Origin: Paracyclopina nana
Lineage: Eukaryota > Arthropoda > Copepoda > Cyclopoida > Cyclopettidae
Assembly (NCBI GenBank): GCA_019096065.1
Contig: JAGUCH010000001.1
Location: forward strand, 12,338,001 to 12,402,000
Length of the DNA stretch: 64,000 nucleotides
Direction: 5' to 3'
Notes under the pieces: generated by a model
What the model was told of the DNA's origin: nothing
The model's input: only the letters and a program-made list of their open reading frames with translations
The model's database searches: none
Shown here: piece by piece, positions 11,071 to 23,924 of the stretch
Numbering within the stretch: position 1 is the stretch's first letter
How the letters are laid out: the number at the start of each line of letters is the position of its first letter
Made by a program: the position numbers and the translations under genes

Positions 11071-13606
11071 GTTGACGTATTTGTACACAGAGCTGGCTCG
11101 TAAATTGTGTTATTTTATGGGCCATCATGAATCATCTTTTGTTACATCAAAACAGACGCGCGCGTGTTTTCTGTTGCAAAGTGATTGAAACCGTATTGAG
11201 TGATTGGTTGAGTATGTAGCTTCCTCCTTTTAACGAGAATAGTCAGACTTTTGGTGGCGAAGCCGTTAATTCGCGTGGAAATTGTGCACCATCAGGAGTA
11301 GTGCAGCATATAATTCACCAATGAAATTCAATCAAGCTGGGGTTCGTGGTAGCACAAAACTCTAATTTGAAACGGCTGACCGCTGTTAATTTTCATTCCA
11401 ATCCATCAAATCATATGTGATGGCTATCAAGGCGTTTGGCAATGCAGCAATGATGATCAAAGCTAAGCTAGGGGCGGCCGCCATTTTGGGTGGCCTTTTT
11501 CGGCATCGCGGACTAATTCGTCTTCCAGATATCCCGATGCAACACTATCACGCCCTCCATTTTGGACAGTGACAAAAAGGGTGCGTAGGTACGCCATATG
11601 CTGTTACCTCAGCAGTTGTGCGACCTTGCCCATCAAATTGCATAAAAGGCGCGACCTTTGACGCCAAAAGAGTTTTTCTTCATTTTACGCTGATTGCTGT
11701 GTTGTAGTGACAAATGCGTGCTTTTATGATAGGACATGAGATTTTTGTTCTGCTAATTTATGTTCATTTGCTATATGGTTGACATTTTTCTGCAAAAAGA
11801 AGAGAGAAATCCTTGCAGCCTTTGGCGAAATATCGCTTGATTCCCTCTTAGCATAGAACTGCGTACATCTTATTCGCACTACTATAGTCTTGGCGAACAC
11901 CGTTACAGACTGTCAACTTTGATCCGTTCATGGCAGATGTTGCTGCGTGTATAGTATTACTGCCTATTGTGGGCACCACGGTGAGGCAGTTGGCATCGAA
12001 AAGTGACTCTGCGTGATGGAAAGTTACTTGCTTTGAGCGAAAAGCAGCCGTGGCAGCAGAGCCTTAATTTTGGGGGGAAATTTTATCGCACAGTGGTCGG
12101 CCATATGTTGTGCTACCACCATTATTGGGCCTTCTAATGAGGTTACTACTGCTACTTGATGATCATCATGGAGAATCATCATCTTTCTTGCTTGCAGATT
12201 CTAATCGCGGACGTGATTTTATTAGACTCGGCCTTCAATTAGAAGATCGACTGCATAAATCCGCAGGAGATTTGCACTGACCTCCCATGTAGAATTCAGC
12301 TAGGAAGCTTCCGTGTAAAAAAATCGGCGGAACACACTTCTTTTTAAATACACTCACTTCAAAGTGAATGGCCGAACTGCTCGCAGGCAAATGACTAAAA
12401 ACGTCTTCTTTAAGAACGGCCGTCTCTGAAAATGACACAAAAATTGTGGTAATTGCGATTTCGAAATTACTTGAGCTTGGGTGGGGAATTGTGCGATGAT
12501 CAATTTAGATTTCACATTGCTCCACAATGTATTTAAGTAATACTGGTGCGATGCGATCTAAAGTGGCTTGGAAAAAGAAGTGGTTTTCCAAGCAATTTCG
12601 GTGCCAAAAAGGCACAAAAGCATAAAGTACTACAATACACATGTCTTGAGATATCTTCGATGGATCGCATTGTAGCATATAATGGGTAGGAGCAAGCCAG
12701 CTAAGCAGGATGTGGTTTATTCTTAGTGGATTTCTGCATTGGATTGCATCAATCACGTAAAGCGAGCCATTTCAAGGCCCCCTTTTAACCGCGTCATTCT
12801 ATAAACCAAGATACACACTCTACTTTGGGGATGCAAATAAAGTAGTGATAGTGAGGATTTGGTAATTGCTCGGAAATCCAAATAAAGGTATATTATATAC
12901 GACTTTTTCACAGTGCATTTTCCATGGGTTGATAGGATTTGTGGCGCACGTTTCCTGAAGGTTCATTTGGGAGATGGAAAAGTTATCACTTTGCTACAGC
13001 AGCTCTGTCCAAGTTTTGAAGAAGGTGCATGAGAATCTGACTGGTGCTTAACACATTTACGATACATGAACCGTTTCACTTGTGATATTTTCAAAGTCAT
13101 TAACGAGGCCCAGTAGATGATGGTATAAAAGCCATTTTGACCAGCTAGCACGTACCACGACAACAATCAATAAATATCATTGAAAAAGGAGAATGCATTG
13201 CATGGGAGAAAAATGGCGATATTCAAAACTGTGCGCTCCTTTGAATAGGCTTTTTCAGCCGTGAAGCATGCCGTTTCTTTTCAATTACAGAGGAAAAAGA
13301 AGTCACAGAAGCTTCCAGCAGCGTATGCACACACAATTGCGGTTTATCTCTGTATGAGTAGCATATCCAGCGTAGTAGCAGTAAAACTTTTTACGACTTT
13401 CAAGTTCAGCATCTCCAAATACAATGGGGTCTCAATCTGCAAGAGTCAGATCATCAGCAGAGTTCAAAGTGGCCTCGCATGGATATAATTTATTACGATG
13501 GTATATGAAAAGCAGAGCTGCTGGTTAATTTATGGGTATAAACAATTCGGACTATTTTTCACATAATTGACTCTGGTTGACACGTACGCGCGCGGCGGTT
13601 GAGATT
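11071..13606. other. Intergenic, no gene recognised
   Basis: Only short unrelated open frames (under 85 codons). No conserved domain, tRNA or clear repeat was seen. The right end includes the 3' flank of Rab23 paralogue B. Confidence 0.5.
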
Positions 13607-15752
13607 TCAGATCATTCGACACGCTTGCTTCAGAGGCTGATGATGCTGAACATGCTGCTGCTGCGGAGAATGAAGATAATATCTCGGATGATGATGGCCA
13701 TAGTAGCCATTGCTGGCACTTTTCTTGTTCCACTTGAACGGATTCAAGATTATCTTGTCTCCAGCAGCTTTGTTGTTGCCATTGCTGAGCATCGATCCCC
13801 GAAAGTAGCGCGACCCGTTTACGCCGTTGTTGCCTCCGCCGCCGCCACCGTTAAAGTAGCCGTTATTGTTGCCTCCGTTCAGCTTGAATCCTCGGTGGTA
13901 GAGAGCAATGCCTTTGGGTTGGTGGTCGTTGAGCTCGTGTTCGTTTGCGAATCTCACCCGCACGTCACGCGTCTGCTGTAAATGGTGTCCGATTTGCAGA
14001 ATCGGCTGAGAAAATTCATCTGCTGACTCGTCACTCCATCGACTCACTGACTCAATGTGACGCTCGGCCAAAAACTGAAACACCCTTCCAATGTTGAGAT
14101 TCTCCTTCACTGACGTCCTAAATAGCTTGAGGCCCGTGTTGCGAGCGAACTTATCCACTTCATGGCTGAAAAGCAAACAAAAAGAAGCCGATGAGATTGA
14201 GTCAGCCGGAACATGTTGGCAACATATCACGAGATTAGCAGGAAACTTTTCGCCGTGCCGTGATCATGATGTGGCCACAATGAGCTTTAAAGAAAAGAAG
14301 TTTGCTCCGTGCGCTGTACTCTAAAAACGGCAAGATTTTCACATACATCAAAAGGTTATCACACGCATCGGAAGCCTCGTTAAACTTGATGGAATCAGGC
14401 TGCTATGAAATGCAATATGCAATGAATGGCAATGAAATTATCATATGAAACGAAAAAAGGTGTGCATCAAAAACCTGCTGCTACGATTATACGCGAGCGG
14501 TAATCTTGATTAACATATCAAATTACCTGTCGACCTGCGACTCGTGGAGTAAGTCAATCTTATTTTGTACGAGGACCATGGGCACGTGGCCGCACTCGTC
14601 CTCCACTTTTCGCTTCCACTTCTTCACAGCCTCAAAGGAGGCGTGGTCTGTGGTCGAAAAGGCGATGACACACGCCTGGGCCCCCCGGTAGTAGGCCTTG
14701 GTGATGGCATCGAACTCCTCTTGGCCAGCAGTGTCCCAAAGCATGAGTCGAACATCCTCGCCGCTGGCCCTGGAGCAGAAAGAGATTTCCCATAGGATAA
14801 CATGGTACGAAGAGATGTATGTACGCCACTTACGTGATATGCTTTTCAAGGAAATCTACGCCGATCGTCTTCTTGTAGTTTTTGGTAAAAATGCCCTTGC
14901 AGTAGCGTTGAATCATGCTCGACTTTCCGACCGCGCCATTGCCAACGATCACCACCTGAAGCGAGGAAGAATGGTGAGATCAGATCATTGAAGGCCACCA
15001 TTCGAGAGAGTGAGGGAAAAAAACACAACAACCGAGCATCGCATTGATTTCTGGCAGCAGCCGAAATTGATTCCGAATTGACTAATGATCTGTACGCACG
15101 CATTCGAGAGTAATGCCTAGATTCTCCCTCAGCTTCTGCTGCTGCTGCTGGTGGGGAAAATTCCGCCAAAAGTTCAGAGGTCGCGCGCATAAGAACACTT
15201 TCTATCTATTAGCTCTTGATCATCATCAGGAAGTCGTTGATGGGTGATTTAACTACGGTTTATGGATGCGATCTGCGAGGCGTGTTACTTTTTACAGTGT
15301 CAAGTCTGGTGATGATGAATGGATCTTTAATTGGTGACTTTGGCGTGCCAAAATCGCATCATCTTGGCATTGAACACAAGAGAAGAAGAGTCATTGTCTT
15401 TTCCAGTCGGAAATGCACCCAGGTTTTAGGGTGGGTTCACTTCTCTGCTCTAATTATTTTCTTCCTACTACCTCCACCATTAGGCACTTCTTAACACGTG
15501 TTTGTTCCTCATGAATACAAATGGCTGCTGCTGCTGCTGCTGGAGCAGCAACCATAGGATTTTGCATGGGTCATGCTCCTTTTTCAAATCAAGGCCCAAT
15601 AGAGATAACATTGAGCAAGTGCAAATGCTTAAATGTGGGTGGCATCCTTTACAAAAACTGACTAGCAGTGGTACTAATCGGGAAAAGTTATATAGGCTTA
15701 CCTTGATGGCAATCTCGTAGTCCTCGTCGTCCAAGTCTTCCAGAAAATGCAT
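13607..15752 (-). CDS. Rab23: Rab23-like small GTPase, paralogue B
   Basis: Four exons (15752-15702, 14955-14834, 14769-14527, 14165-13607) give 324 aa. Exons 2 and 3 have exactly the same lengths (122 and 243 nt) and phases as those of the paralogue at 6433-7853, which shows tandem duplication of an intron-containing gene. Motifs: GNGAVGKSS P-loop, WDTAGQEEFDAITKAYYRGA, NKID, TSVKENLN. The long tail is Asn/Gly-rich, then His/Gln-rich, and ends CRMI, a good CaaX prenylation box like that of vertebrate Rab23. The tails of the two copies are not alignable, whereas the GTPase cores are very similar. Intron 1 is 746 nt, compared with 65 nt in the other copy. A Met start is clear; a second open frame across intron 1 is noise. 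Confidence 0.93.
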
Positions 15753-16585
15753 GATGGCTCCTCGGTTTTTTACTTATAATTCTTCAAGTCTGCTGCTATA
15801 GGCAGAAATTTGCCTCTACCACGGAATTTCACTGATGCTCCTGCATTGTGCTATTATGGAGCTGGCCATGTCTCAATTCATCCAGCTAGTTTCTAGGTTG
15901 GAAGCAGGAGCAGCTCCAGCGGCCGCAAAAGTCCAAAAAATGGGCACGATAGAATTCTGGGCCGATGTCTGTAATTTTTGCCTCACGACTCGTCTGACAT
16001 GATCTCCAACATGGACTGACTTAGAAGTCGCCGACACCGCGAGAATCTTTGGGAGTTGTAAGCGTACAGCAGCGCCAGCCTGAGCTGCTGCTGCGATATG
16101 TGCGCTTCAAACGAGACACATTGCAATCATAAAACGAGGAAAACCATTCAACTAGTTGGCTCTGAAAGAAAAACAGATAGATGTACTTTAATTACCTATA
16201 AAATGGCAAGAAGATATGCATTGCTGGATCTTTTTTGCAACGGGCCTAGCTGCACTGTGCCTGTTAACTGGTGCTGTAGCATTTTAAATTGACGTTGTGG
16301 CCAAAGTCTGCGAGAAGAAAGTTTCAAAGTCTAGGTTGGCCAGTAACTCTTGTTTCCTTTTTTGGAGACAAAAATCGGGCTGTCAGCAAGCATTTTTTTC
16401 TTCTGATCTTCGAATGACGCCTAAGTGACAGCTGCTAATGTAGCATATGCGAATGAAGTACAGATTGCGTGAATCAAGTCGTTTGTAATTTTGCGAGAAT
16501 AGCTTGTTTGTAAAAAAGCCTAAAAGCGTTCATTAGGCGTCATAAATAAACTCTCGTAAAGATTAAGTGAAATAACCATGGTAAT
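15753..16585. other. Upstream flank of Rab23 paralogue B, no gene recognised
   Basis: Non-coding sequence that should hold the promoter and 5' untranslated region of the neighbouring minus-strand gene. No motif is firm enough to name. Confidence 0.45.
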
Positions 16586-16586
16586 A

Positions 16587-16968
16587 GCTTGTTCTCATAA
16601 AACTCAGTAAGGCAGGCGGTAAGCAAAGCAAGGCACTTTGGAAGCTCATAGCTCAGTAAGTATTGAGCCGATTGGAACCAAATTTGGAGGGATTCATAAG
16701 AGCATATTGAAGAATCTTCATGCCAATTTTCATCCGGATCGGAGAACTCTAAGGAGGTGGCTGATTTTTCTCCTTTGCTTAACTGATTTGCCTCACTTTC
16801 AGTAAGGCGGCCTCAGCGTCCTCCAATCCGGATGAAAATTGGCATGAAGATTCTTCAATACGTCCTTATGAATTCCTCCAAATTTGGTTCCAATCGTACG
16901 AGTAGATGCTGAGATATAAGCGCGCAAAGTGCCTTGCTTACCTTATAGAAATGTTTATGAGAACAAGC
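16587..16968. mobile_element. MITE-like inverted repeat, family 2, copy 1
   Basis: Arms 16587-16745 and 16820-16968 are imperfect reverse complements (ends AGCTTGTTCTCATAAA / TTTATGAGAACAAGCT) around a 75-nt centre. AAT occurs on both sides, or TA if the end is placed one base in, so the target duplication is 2-3 bp. No coding capacity. A related copy lies at 49728-50047, sharing the block around GATTGGAACCAAATTTGG. Confidence 0.7.
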
Positions 16969-16972
16969 TAAT

Positions 16973-19252
16973 TGTTGCGCGTTCCCTGATTTGTGAGATA
17001 TGAGGAAGAAAAAAGCACCAAAATTGCTAGGATGATGCTGTTTTGTAAAATAATCGGCCATAAAAATTAGGCATGAAACTCCACTGCGATCATATTTGAC
17101 CCTTTGGAGGCCATCAGCATAAATGCATGCGCGTCAAAAATCATCATCTTTCATGCTTTTAGGTTTGAAAGGCCTACATTAGATGATAAATCTTGTAGCA
17201 AAAAAGGCATGAAGTAAGATGTAATGCTATGAAGTACCACACCCTTGGAGTAGCATCTGATTTCAATAAAACATTCTGTCAATCTGATCGAGGGAGCCAT
17301 TTAACACTTTCCTGCTTCCCTTTCCTGAATACTTTAATAAAAAAGCAGAAAAAATTGTTGGCATGAAATTAACTGCACTCAATTATTGAATATTTGCAGT
17401 TCCTATATGTCAAGCTCGGAAATTGATAATGCCAAGCATCGAATGCAAGGACTTTGCTCAAATTCCTCAAGCTATTTTTAGGGCCAGATTCAGATTTCAA
17501 TTAAGGAGCACAGTGTAAACTAGTCGACGTCGTCAATGCGGAGTTACTTCAACATGAAGAAGATGTTGTTGGTTAAGGTGGTTAAAGTGGCGATTGCGGC
17601 TCACCCATGTTATTACAGCTGAAGTTAAACTTGTTTTTTTTCCTGCCTAGCCCGAGGCCAGCATATGCACGCAATTGTTGGGTCTCGTAAAAATGCCCGC
17701 ATAGCATACGTCTTGGAGAGATTGTAGTCGTATTGCAGTTGTAAAAGGCAAGATTGAGAGGTGCTGCTACAAATGAACAAGCTGTGGTTGTGTTTTCTCT
17801 CTCGTCACATTTCATGCGACACGACGCCCCTTTTTGGCATCGCATTAAGAGTGGCACACACGCAGAAAAAAGAGCCAGCAGAAAAAGTGGTCGTGAAATG
17901 GCACTAATTAAAGCTGAGCCACGTTACTGCCAATTACAGTTTCTACTACACGCGCGTCGCGTCGCACTGATGAAAATGTTGCAAGACCTCGCTGCATTGG
18001 TCGAATTTTCAATTACTGAGGCCAAAGAATGTGTGCAATGATTTAGAAAACGTCGTCGTCGTCCTCTCCAGATGCAGGTTAATTGCTTCGAAATGGTTAA
18101 TGATGGAGAAGACTACCACGCAGGTAAGGGCTGCAATTTGGGATTCTTCCGCTGATTGTTTGTCCAAATCTTGATGTGGTGGCCAGTATGTAAGCTACTA
18201 TGCGGACATCTTTGTGTGTGTGCTCACAAGGCCGCAAAATCTGCCCCGGATAATTATGATCCCGCCAGCAGCATATGCTTCATTCGTCATCTTACAGAAA
18301 TGAAGTACGCGGTGCTCGTTAAAATCTCTTCTTTTTCTTGTTCCCAGTCGCACATCGTAACTAGATCCCATTTGGGGCTAATTTAGGCCAGTGCATGATG
18401 ACAAATTCTGCGCACGTCATGCGCAGGGCTTCTTCCATTTCATGGCCTTGTGTTTTTGCGGCCAAAAATGAACAAAAGTTTTCGGGAGCCTTGACCCATC
18501 TCCTCTCTCTTGTTGTACATAAGTAGTAAAGTGTATTCAGTAAGTAGCGTGCAAGATCGTCGTCGCCGAGCGCGTTGCCAAAACAAGGCGAGATTCTAGA
18601 TCCTTTTTGGCCATTTTCCTGCCTACCTACGCTCTGTGTGTATTCATGCCAAAGAAGGGCAAGATTTATGGTCTGATTGATGGGACAGATTAGCAAAATG
18701 TATGTTTTTTTCGGCCATTTTTTGTATCCCTCGCGTACGTCAGAGCAGCTAGGATATCCGTAGTTTGAACTTGAAAATCAACTAATTGCTACATTTCTTT
18801 GATTTCCACTCTTTCCGTTCATCATCACGTGTGCATTATAAGGTAGCTTTTTGTCGTCGTCACGCACAATTTTTCATGGACAAAGTTCACATTTTTCCCA
18901 GCTTCTGCTTCTTGGTGGTGAGCAGCCCAAGAGATGAAGTGTGTACTAGTGGTTCATTATGGGCGACGTGAGCGTGGGACGCCAAGACCTTTGATACCAA
19001 ACAACACCATGCACATGATGTTTGTCGTGGAATCTCAACATTTCCTCGGAAAATTGGCGTCTAGCTTTCAACCACGTGATCTTGATCTTCTCATCGCCAT
19101 CGTGTTTTGTTAACATTTTTCTGCACGTGCAGAAGCAACCTTTTCATCCAAGTCATACTGGTAAATGGTAGCCCCGTTTATCATTTCCGGGAACACCTGT
19201 GTGGAAATTAGTGGCGCTAATTTATTAGGGCGGGTTCGCAAGGTTTGATATA
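16973..19252. other. Intergenic, no gene recognised
   Basis: Short open frames up to 111 codons without recognisable domains or supporting splice sites. No RNA gene recognised. Confidence 0.5.
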
Positions 19253-19397
19253 GGCTCATTATCTTCCGCGTCTTTGATCGTAACGAGGTTGCGGTTGTTA
19301 TCGGTTCTTATTTACTGACGAGGTTGCGATGTCAGTAAATAAGAAGCGATAACAACCGTAACCAAGTCACGATCAAAGACGCGGAAGATAATAAGCC
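19253..19397. mobile_element. Hairpin MITE, family 1, copy 1
   Basis: A 145-bp near-palindrome beginning GGCTCATTATCTTCCGCG and ending CGCGGAAGATAATAAGCC, with arms of about 64 bp and a short loop. The same element occurs at 44503-44647. It has no coding capacity. This copy carries more mismatches between its arms than the other one. Confidence 0.85.
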
Positions 19398-22246
19398 ACT
19401 GTGAGCAGCCGCACTTTTGCCAAATGTGCATGGCAATGACACCACCATAGTACTAGTCTTATTAGGAACAATTTCAGCATTTCAGGCCGGAAATCATGCG
19501 GCATCTGATTATTATTATGTGTTGTGGGTACAAAAAATTACAGTTTAAAGCCATTCCATGAGATCAGAACAAGAGATCAGAAGGTCTCGCAGCTACATGC
19601 ATGCAAAAAAATGTGTACCACCAAGAAAGGAACTTGGCAATTTCATTGCGATGATTCATGGGAACTGTATGTGACACTACTGGTGATGTACAAATATAGT
19701 CTTGCCAAATTAGCCTCATGAAAGCTGAGATATTGCAGCTGAGATATTGCTTGCAATCCACATCACCTTATTCGTTTGTCAACCACAAGTAGGAAATTTA
19801 GTGGCGACCACTTCTTTTGAGATGCATGCACCACAGGCAACTGCAGTGATTGATTTCACACGGGAAATTAAAAGAGCGCTATTTGTGCTTCTGTTGGACA
19901 TTTCTTCCACATCTGTAATTACATTTGACAATACATGCGCGGCGCGCTTGACCTAATTACAAGACGTGCATTGCATTGCAACGCAATCCAAGATTCTGCC
20001 ATAAATGTAATGTCTGTAACTGATGGCCGTTTAATGCTTAGCGCCTCATAAAGTCCAAGAGTGGCAAAACTCACACACCAATAAATCTTCGGCATCTCTG
20101 CTGTCCGTTTCACATCAACGCGCTTTCGACTTGTATTGCAGCTGTATTATTTTCCACAATAATCACGCGTTTGCTCAACACACGATCGGTAGGGGGGAAG
20201 AAGAAGACAAGACGGTGGTGCAAAGTGAAAACCATCCAAAAAAGTGTCCCCGCTATTTGGACTTTTGCGCGTTGGTTGAGTAATCGTTCCAAAAATATGG
20301 TACCATATGCGAGGAGGCTCCTCTCCTTAGGGGGTGATATTTTTTCCAACGCGTCCAAGATCACAGCCACCATTAAGATAAGGGCGCGTTGATGATTGGT
20401 GGCCGGCCTCCATTTCGGGCAATACTACTATGTGCAAACTGTAGAAAGCGTACAATGTCCAAGAATTTCGAGCTGTATGGAATTCCCGTTTTGGCACGGC
20501 TTATGATGTGTGATGATGATCGCTGCTTGCAAGAAATTTCACCCGCATAATTTTCAATGGGCAGCATTGTGCGAGCGTGTACCACATAGTATACATAATT
20601 TGAAAAATTGCCAGAGGCTCCTCTGGTAGTATTTCATTGATCTTCCCTTTTTACACTGCACTGCGGTGCGGGTAATGTAGCGCAAAAAGAGCTGACTGAG
20701 GTTTCCACTAACCATCTTTATGGCCAACAAATTCTCAAGCTGCTGAATGATAATTACCAGCTAGCTCTTCTCATTTTCTCTGATGCTTCTTCGGGACCAT
20801 ATAATGAGGTAGTAGCATGTAGTCCACTTTTAGCCAGCGACGTGGTATAGCTAGCAAATTTTTCCTTGGAGGGTGGGCCCCCTAGTCGATAATCGTGCCT
20901 TCTCTCCTGATGATTTTACTATAATCGGATGAGGAGAATTCCTGCTGTCATCGATGAAGATCTTGAGATTCCAAGATGAATGCGAAAGTTCCTCAGCATA
21001 ATTGGTTGGGAACAGCCAATTACTGCTCGACTACTATACAATGTGTGCTCTATGTCGTGATGCAATTTCACTATTTAGCCACCAGAGGTATATTTCATTC
21101 CATGACAATTTCTCATCCCTTGGCCAATTTTTTGCCGTACTCTTGGCAGCAGACTTTAAAAGGCCAATAAACTCGTGCGCTTTACGATCGCCTGTCAGTC
21201 GTGGCAGAATGCGACATGACCTATTCTTGCATGTACCTACATAACCGAGCCAGTAGCTGGAAAATATGCCATAAACATGACATCTCAATCACTTCTTCTC
21301 TGAGCTACCCAAAGCTAGTGCTTTTTTGCTCTTGTTGCTCTTGCTGTCGAAGGCACAAAATTCTTGGCTCCCACATATTTTATCTGCTCGGTGCACGGCA
21401 GGGTCAATCAGCCAGGGCACTAAGGTTTTTGCACAGCTCATCCACTTTTAATTTTTAGAGCTCGCAGCTGCCCCAAGTTAAGTGAGAGTCATGCTGTCAC
21501 GATTTGGCTATATTACTTGCTGCTTGCTAATAAGAATCCGCCCAAAAAGTACCAACAGTTGCGAGCAATAATCGAGACTTTTATTGCCACCACCCTCTTC
21601 TGGATTACGACTACTTCAACTTATGCTAAGCTGATTACTGCCATCGGTGCCTTTTTGGTGGTGTGCACAGACCAAGGGCCATAAATTCGACTGTTGCAAT
21701 GGGATTTTCTTTTTTCGCATGCGTTTTAACTAGCAACAACAACACCAGCACTCAATTAGAAGCTTGTGAAAGAGAAAATGGCTTCATGACAATTTCCAAA
21801 CTTCTCGTTACACTATTCAGTTTTTTTTCTCTCTCTCCCAAAAAAAGGAAAAATGGAACATCATCTCAAGGAGCTGAGGTCCAAATCGTGCACAAGGATC
21901 ACGACCCCCACTTATTATGAATTTCCAGTCTGACGCTCGATCGACAGGCTTTACGAGAGCAGCAAACGTTGATGATAACAACTGGGTATGAAATAAAATT
22001 GGCTTGACAATGCAATCGCCTTCAAGACAGATGTTGCTGTGGCAAATCATGCCGTCAGATCTCAGCTGATTATATATGAGATGACCCACATTTTCCAAGG
22101 GTCACATGTGTCTAATGATTGGCCACGTATGCAATCTTGTCTTGAGCCCAACAACAACCGCGCAACAGTTTCTCTTGAAAGGTGGTTTTAAAGATAAGCA
22201 GGTTGCGTGACACGTATACAATTGTTGCGTTAACTAATCTGAGCAG
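19398..22246. other. Intergenic, no gene recognised
   Basis: Numerous open frames below about 95 codons in all directions, none with a domain I recognise or with neighbouring exons. The right edge is the 3' flank of the pseudophosphatase gene ending at 22247. Confidence 0.5.
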
Positions 22247-23924
22247 CTACATCCACAAATCATCCGGATCTGTCAATTGAATCCCAAATAATGATGCTTC
22301 CCACCGAAGCAAGCATACCAAGCTGTCTTTGTCAATCTGCAACATCAAGATTCCATGCATATTTAGTTTCCTTTCGTGTGCTCGCGTCACGTTACGTTTA
22401 AATGCGGCCTCAAGGTTTTGATGTAAAGAAATACATCCTCCAGTTGACTCGTCGTGTTCGACATCAGGAATGCCATTATCACAGCTGCTGATCGATTTAA
22501 GCCTTCTACGCCATGGACAAGTATTTTCCCATTCTGAAAAGAATTCATGAATATGACATGCAACTGACTGCAGTGCATTTTTCATCAGCTACCTTTTCCA
22601 AGGCAGACTGTATGAACTCGCATCCAGCGAGGAAAGTAAGGTAGAGATTTCTGTCACCGTCCAAGGAGAAATATTTAACACCGTGACTTTTCCAATCTGG
22701 ACTCCTGAAAAATTGCAAAATATCAGCCGGCCTCTTCAATTATGCACATTCCTAATATGATTCTCCATACCTCCCAATAGAAAGGACATGAGTTATGCCT
22801 AGGGACTTGATCACCCTGGGATTTCTGGCCTGATCCAAGTTCCCAAGGAAAATGGACGTTGCCAAGATGGAACTTGGCATCCATGGAACTGTTGCAGCTT
22901 CTTTTCTTAGTTTATTGCAGTCGCTTTTATCAAAGTAGGACTTATTGCATACTTTGTCGTCTTTCGTTGACTTCTCCTCTGCTTTTTGGGCAGAAATAAG
23001 GTGGGGAAATCTGCTCTCGAGTCGGTTCAAGCCACCCAGAATACACATGACTTCTATCTGGAAGAACGGTTGATGGATGTGGTATAATCTCATTAAGGCC
23101 TCGTGAATACATGTAGTGTACTGGTGGATCATCTTACCCTTGCAGCTGTGAGATTATTCGTGATGGAAGTGATGTTCGAGTAGATGTTGGCTGCTGCTGT
23201 CCCATCATGATCGTAGAATACCACATAGGAATACTTTTCCATATCTGATTTCGGGAATGATGCATATCAAAAAGGTATGCTACAAGTCCATCAATAAATA
23301 TTTAAGATAAGATTGCTGTTTCATCTGAAAAGCTTTTTTTCTTTTGATTGCAACACTTCATTTGGACCATACAGACTATTTTTGTAAAGCATGCGGTCTA
23401 AAAATAGGCAATTGGATCTTTGCTACTTGTGCGGCGTGCCAAAGGCAGAATTTCATGCATATATGGATGAGTGGGCTATTTATACCTTTGATTGTACTCA
23501 TATCCCATCTAATGGAAGAATGGTGCACGGCAGTGAGGATATGACCTTCCCAGTACTCTTCCAAGGTTCTAGAAAAAGAGATCAGAGTCGTCGCTGGTTG
23601 CATATTGCGGGCAGCGAAAGGAATAGAGCTCGAACATGCCTAAAATCCACGATCAGCATGTAGTTGGGGTTGCAGATGTACGGCGCACAAAAGCCAGCAT
23701 GAAAGTAGTTGTAGAATTGGTATGCTGAAATGTATCCTCCTTTAAAATGCTCAGGGCTCAAAGCACTTGGCTGGAGCTTAGCATTCCTGAGAAATCGACG
23801 AGACTCTGAAAGAGAATGGAGACATGAGAAAATTATCAAAACCGCTGTTTGTATCGTTACCTTTTTTGTAGTCGAGCGCTCTCTCTTGAGGAGTGCTTTT
23901 ACTTTTGCTAGCTGAACATCCCAT
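22247..23924 (-). CDS. STYXL1/MK-STYX-like pseudophosphatase (rhodanese plus inactive dual-specificity phosphatase domain)
   Basis: Eight exons (23924-23861, 23805-23640, 23568-23486, 23244-23138, 23057-22771, 22704-22593, 22533-22396, 22336-22247) join in frame to 348 aa, close to human MK-STYX (313 aa). Order: N-terminal MGCSAS, a good N-myristoylation/palmitoylation signal; rhodanese-like domain (NYMLIVDFR, EGHILTA, YVVFYD, CILGGLNRL); then a dual-specificity phosphatase fold (SSILATSIFLGNL, LGITHVLSIGR). The signature loop reads HGVEGLNRSA: glycine replaces the catalytic cysteine, so it should bind but not hydrolyse phosphoprotein. STYX proteins act as decoys or scaffolds in MAP-kinase signalling. 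Intron 2 has a GC donor (AG|GCATGT), the only placement found that keeps the conserved rhodanese frame. Confidence 0.85.

Noticed and set aside
23058-23137. Apparent frameshift or 17-nt micro-intron in the pseudophosphatase gene
   Set aside because: An ordinary 80-nt intron from GTAAGA (23137) to TTCTTCCAG (23058) restores the frame and the conserved rhodanese alignment.
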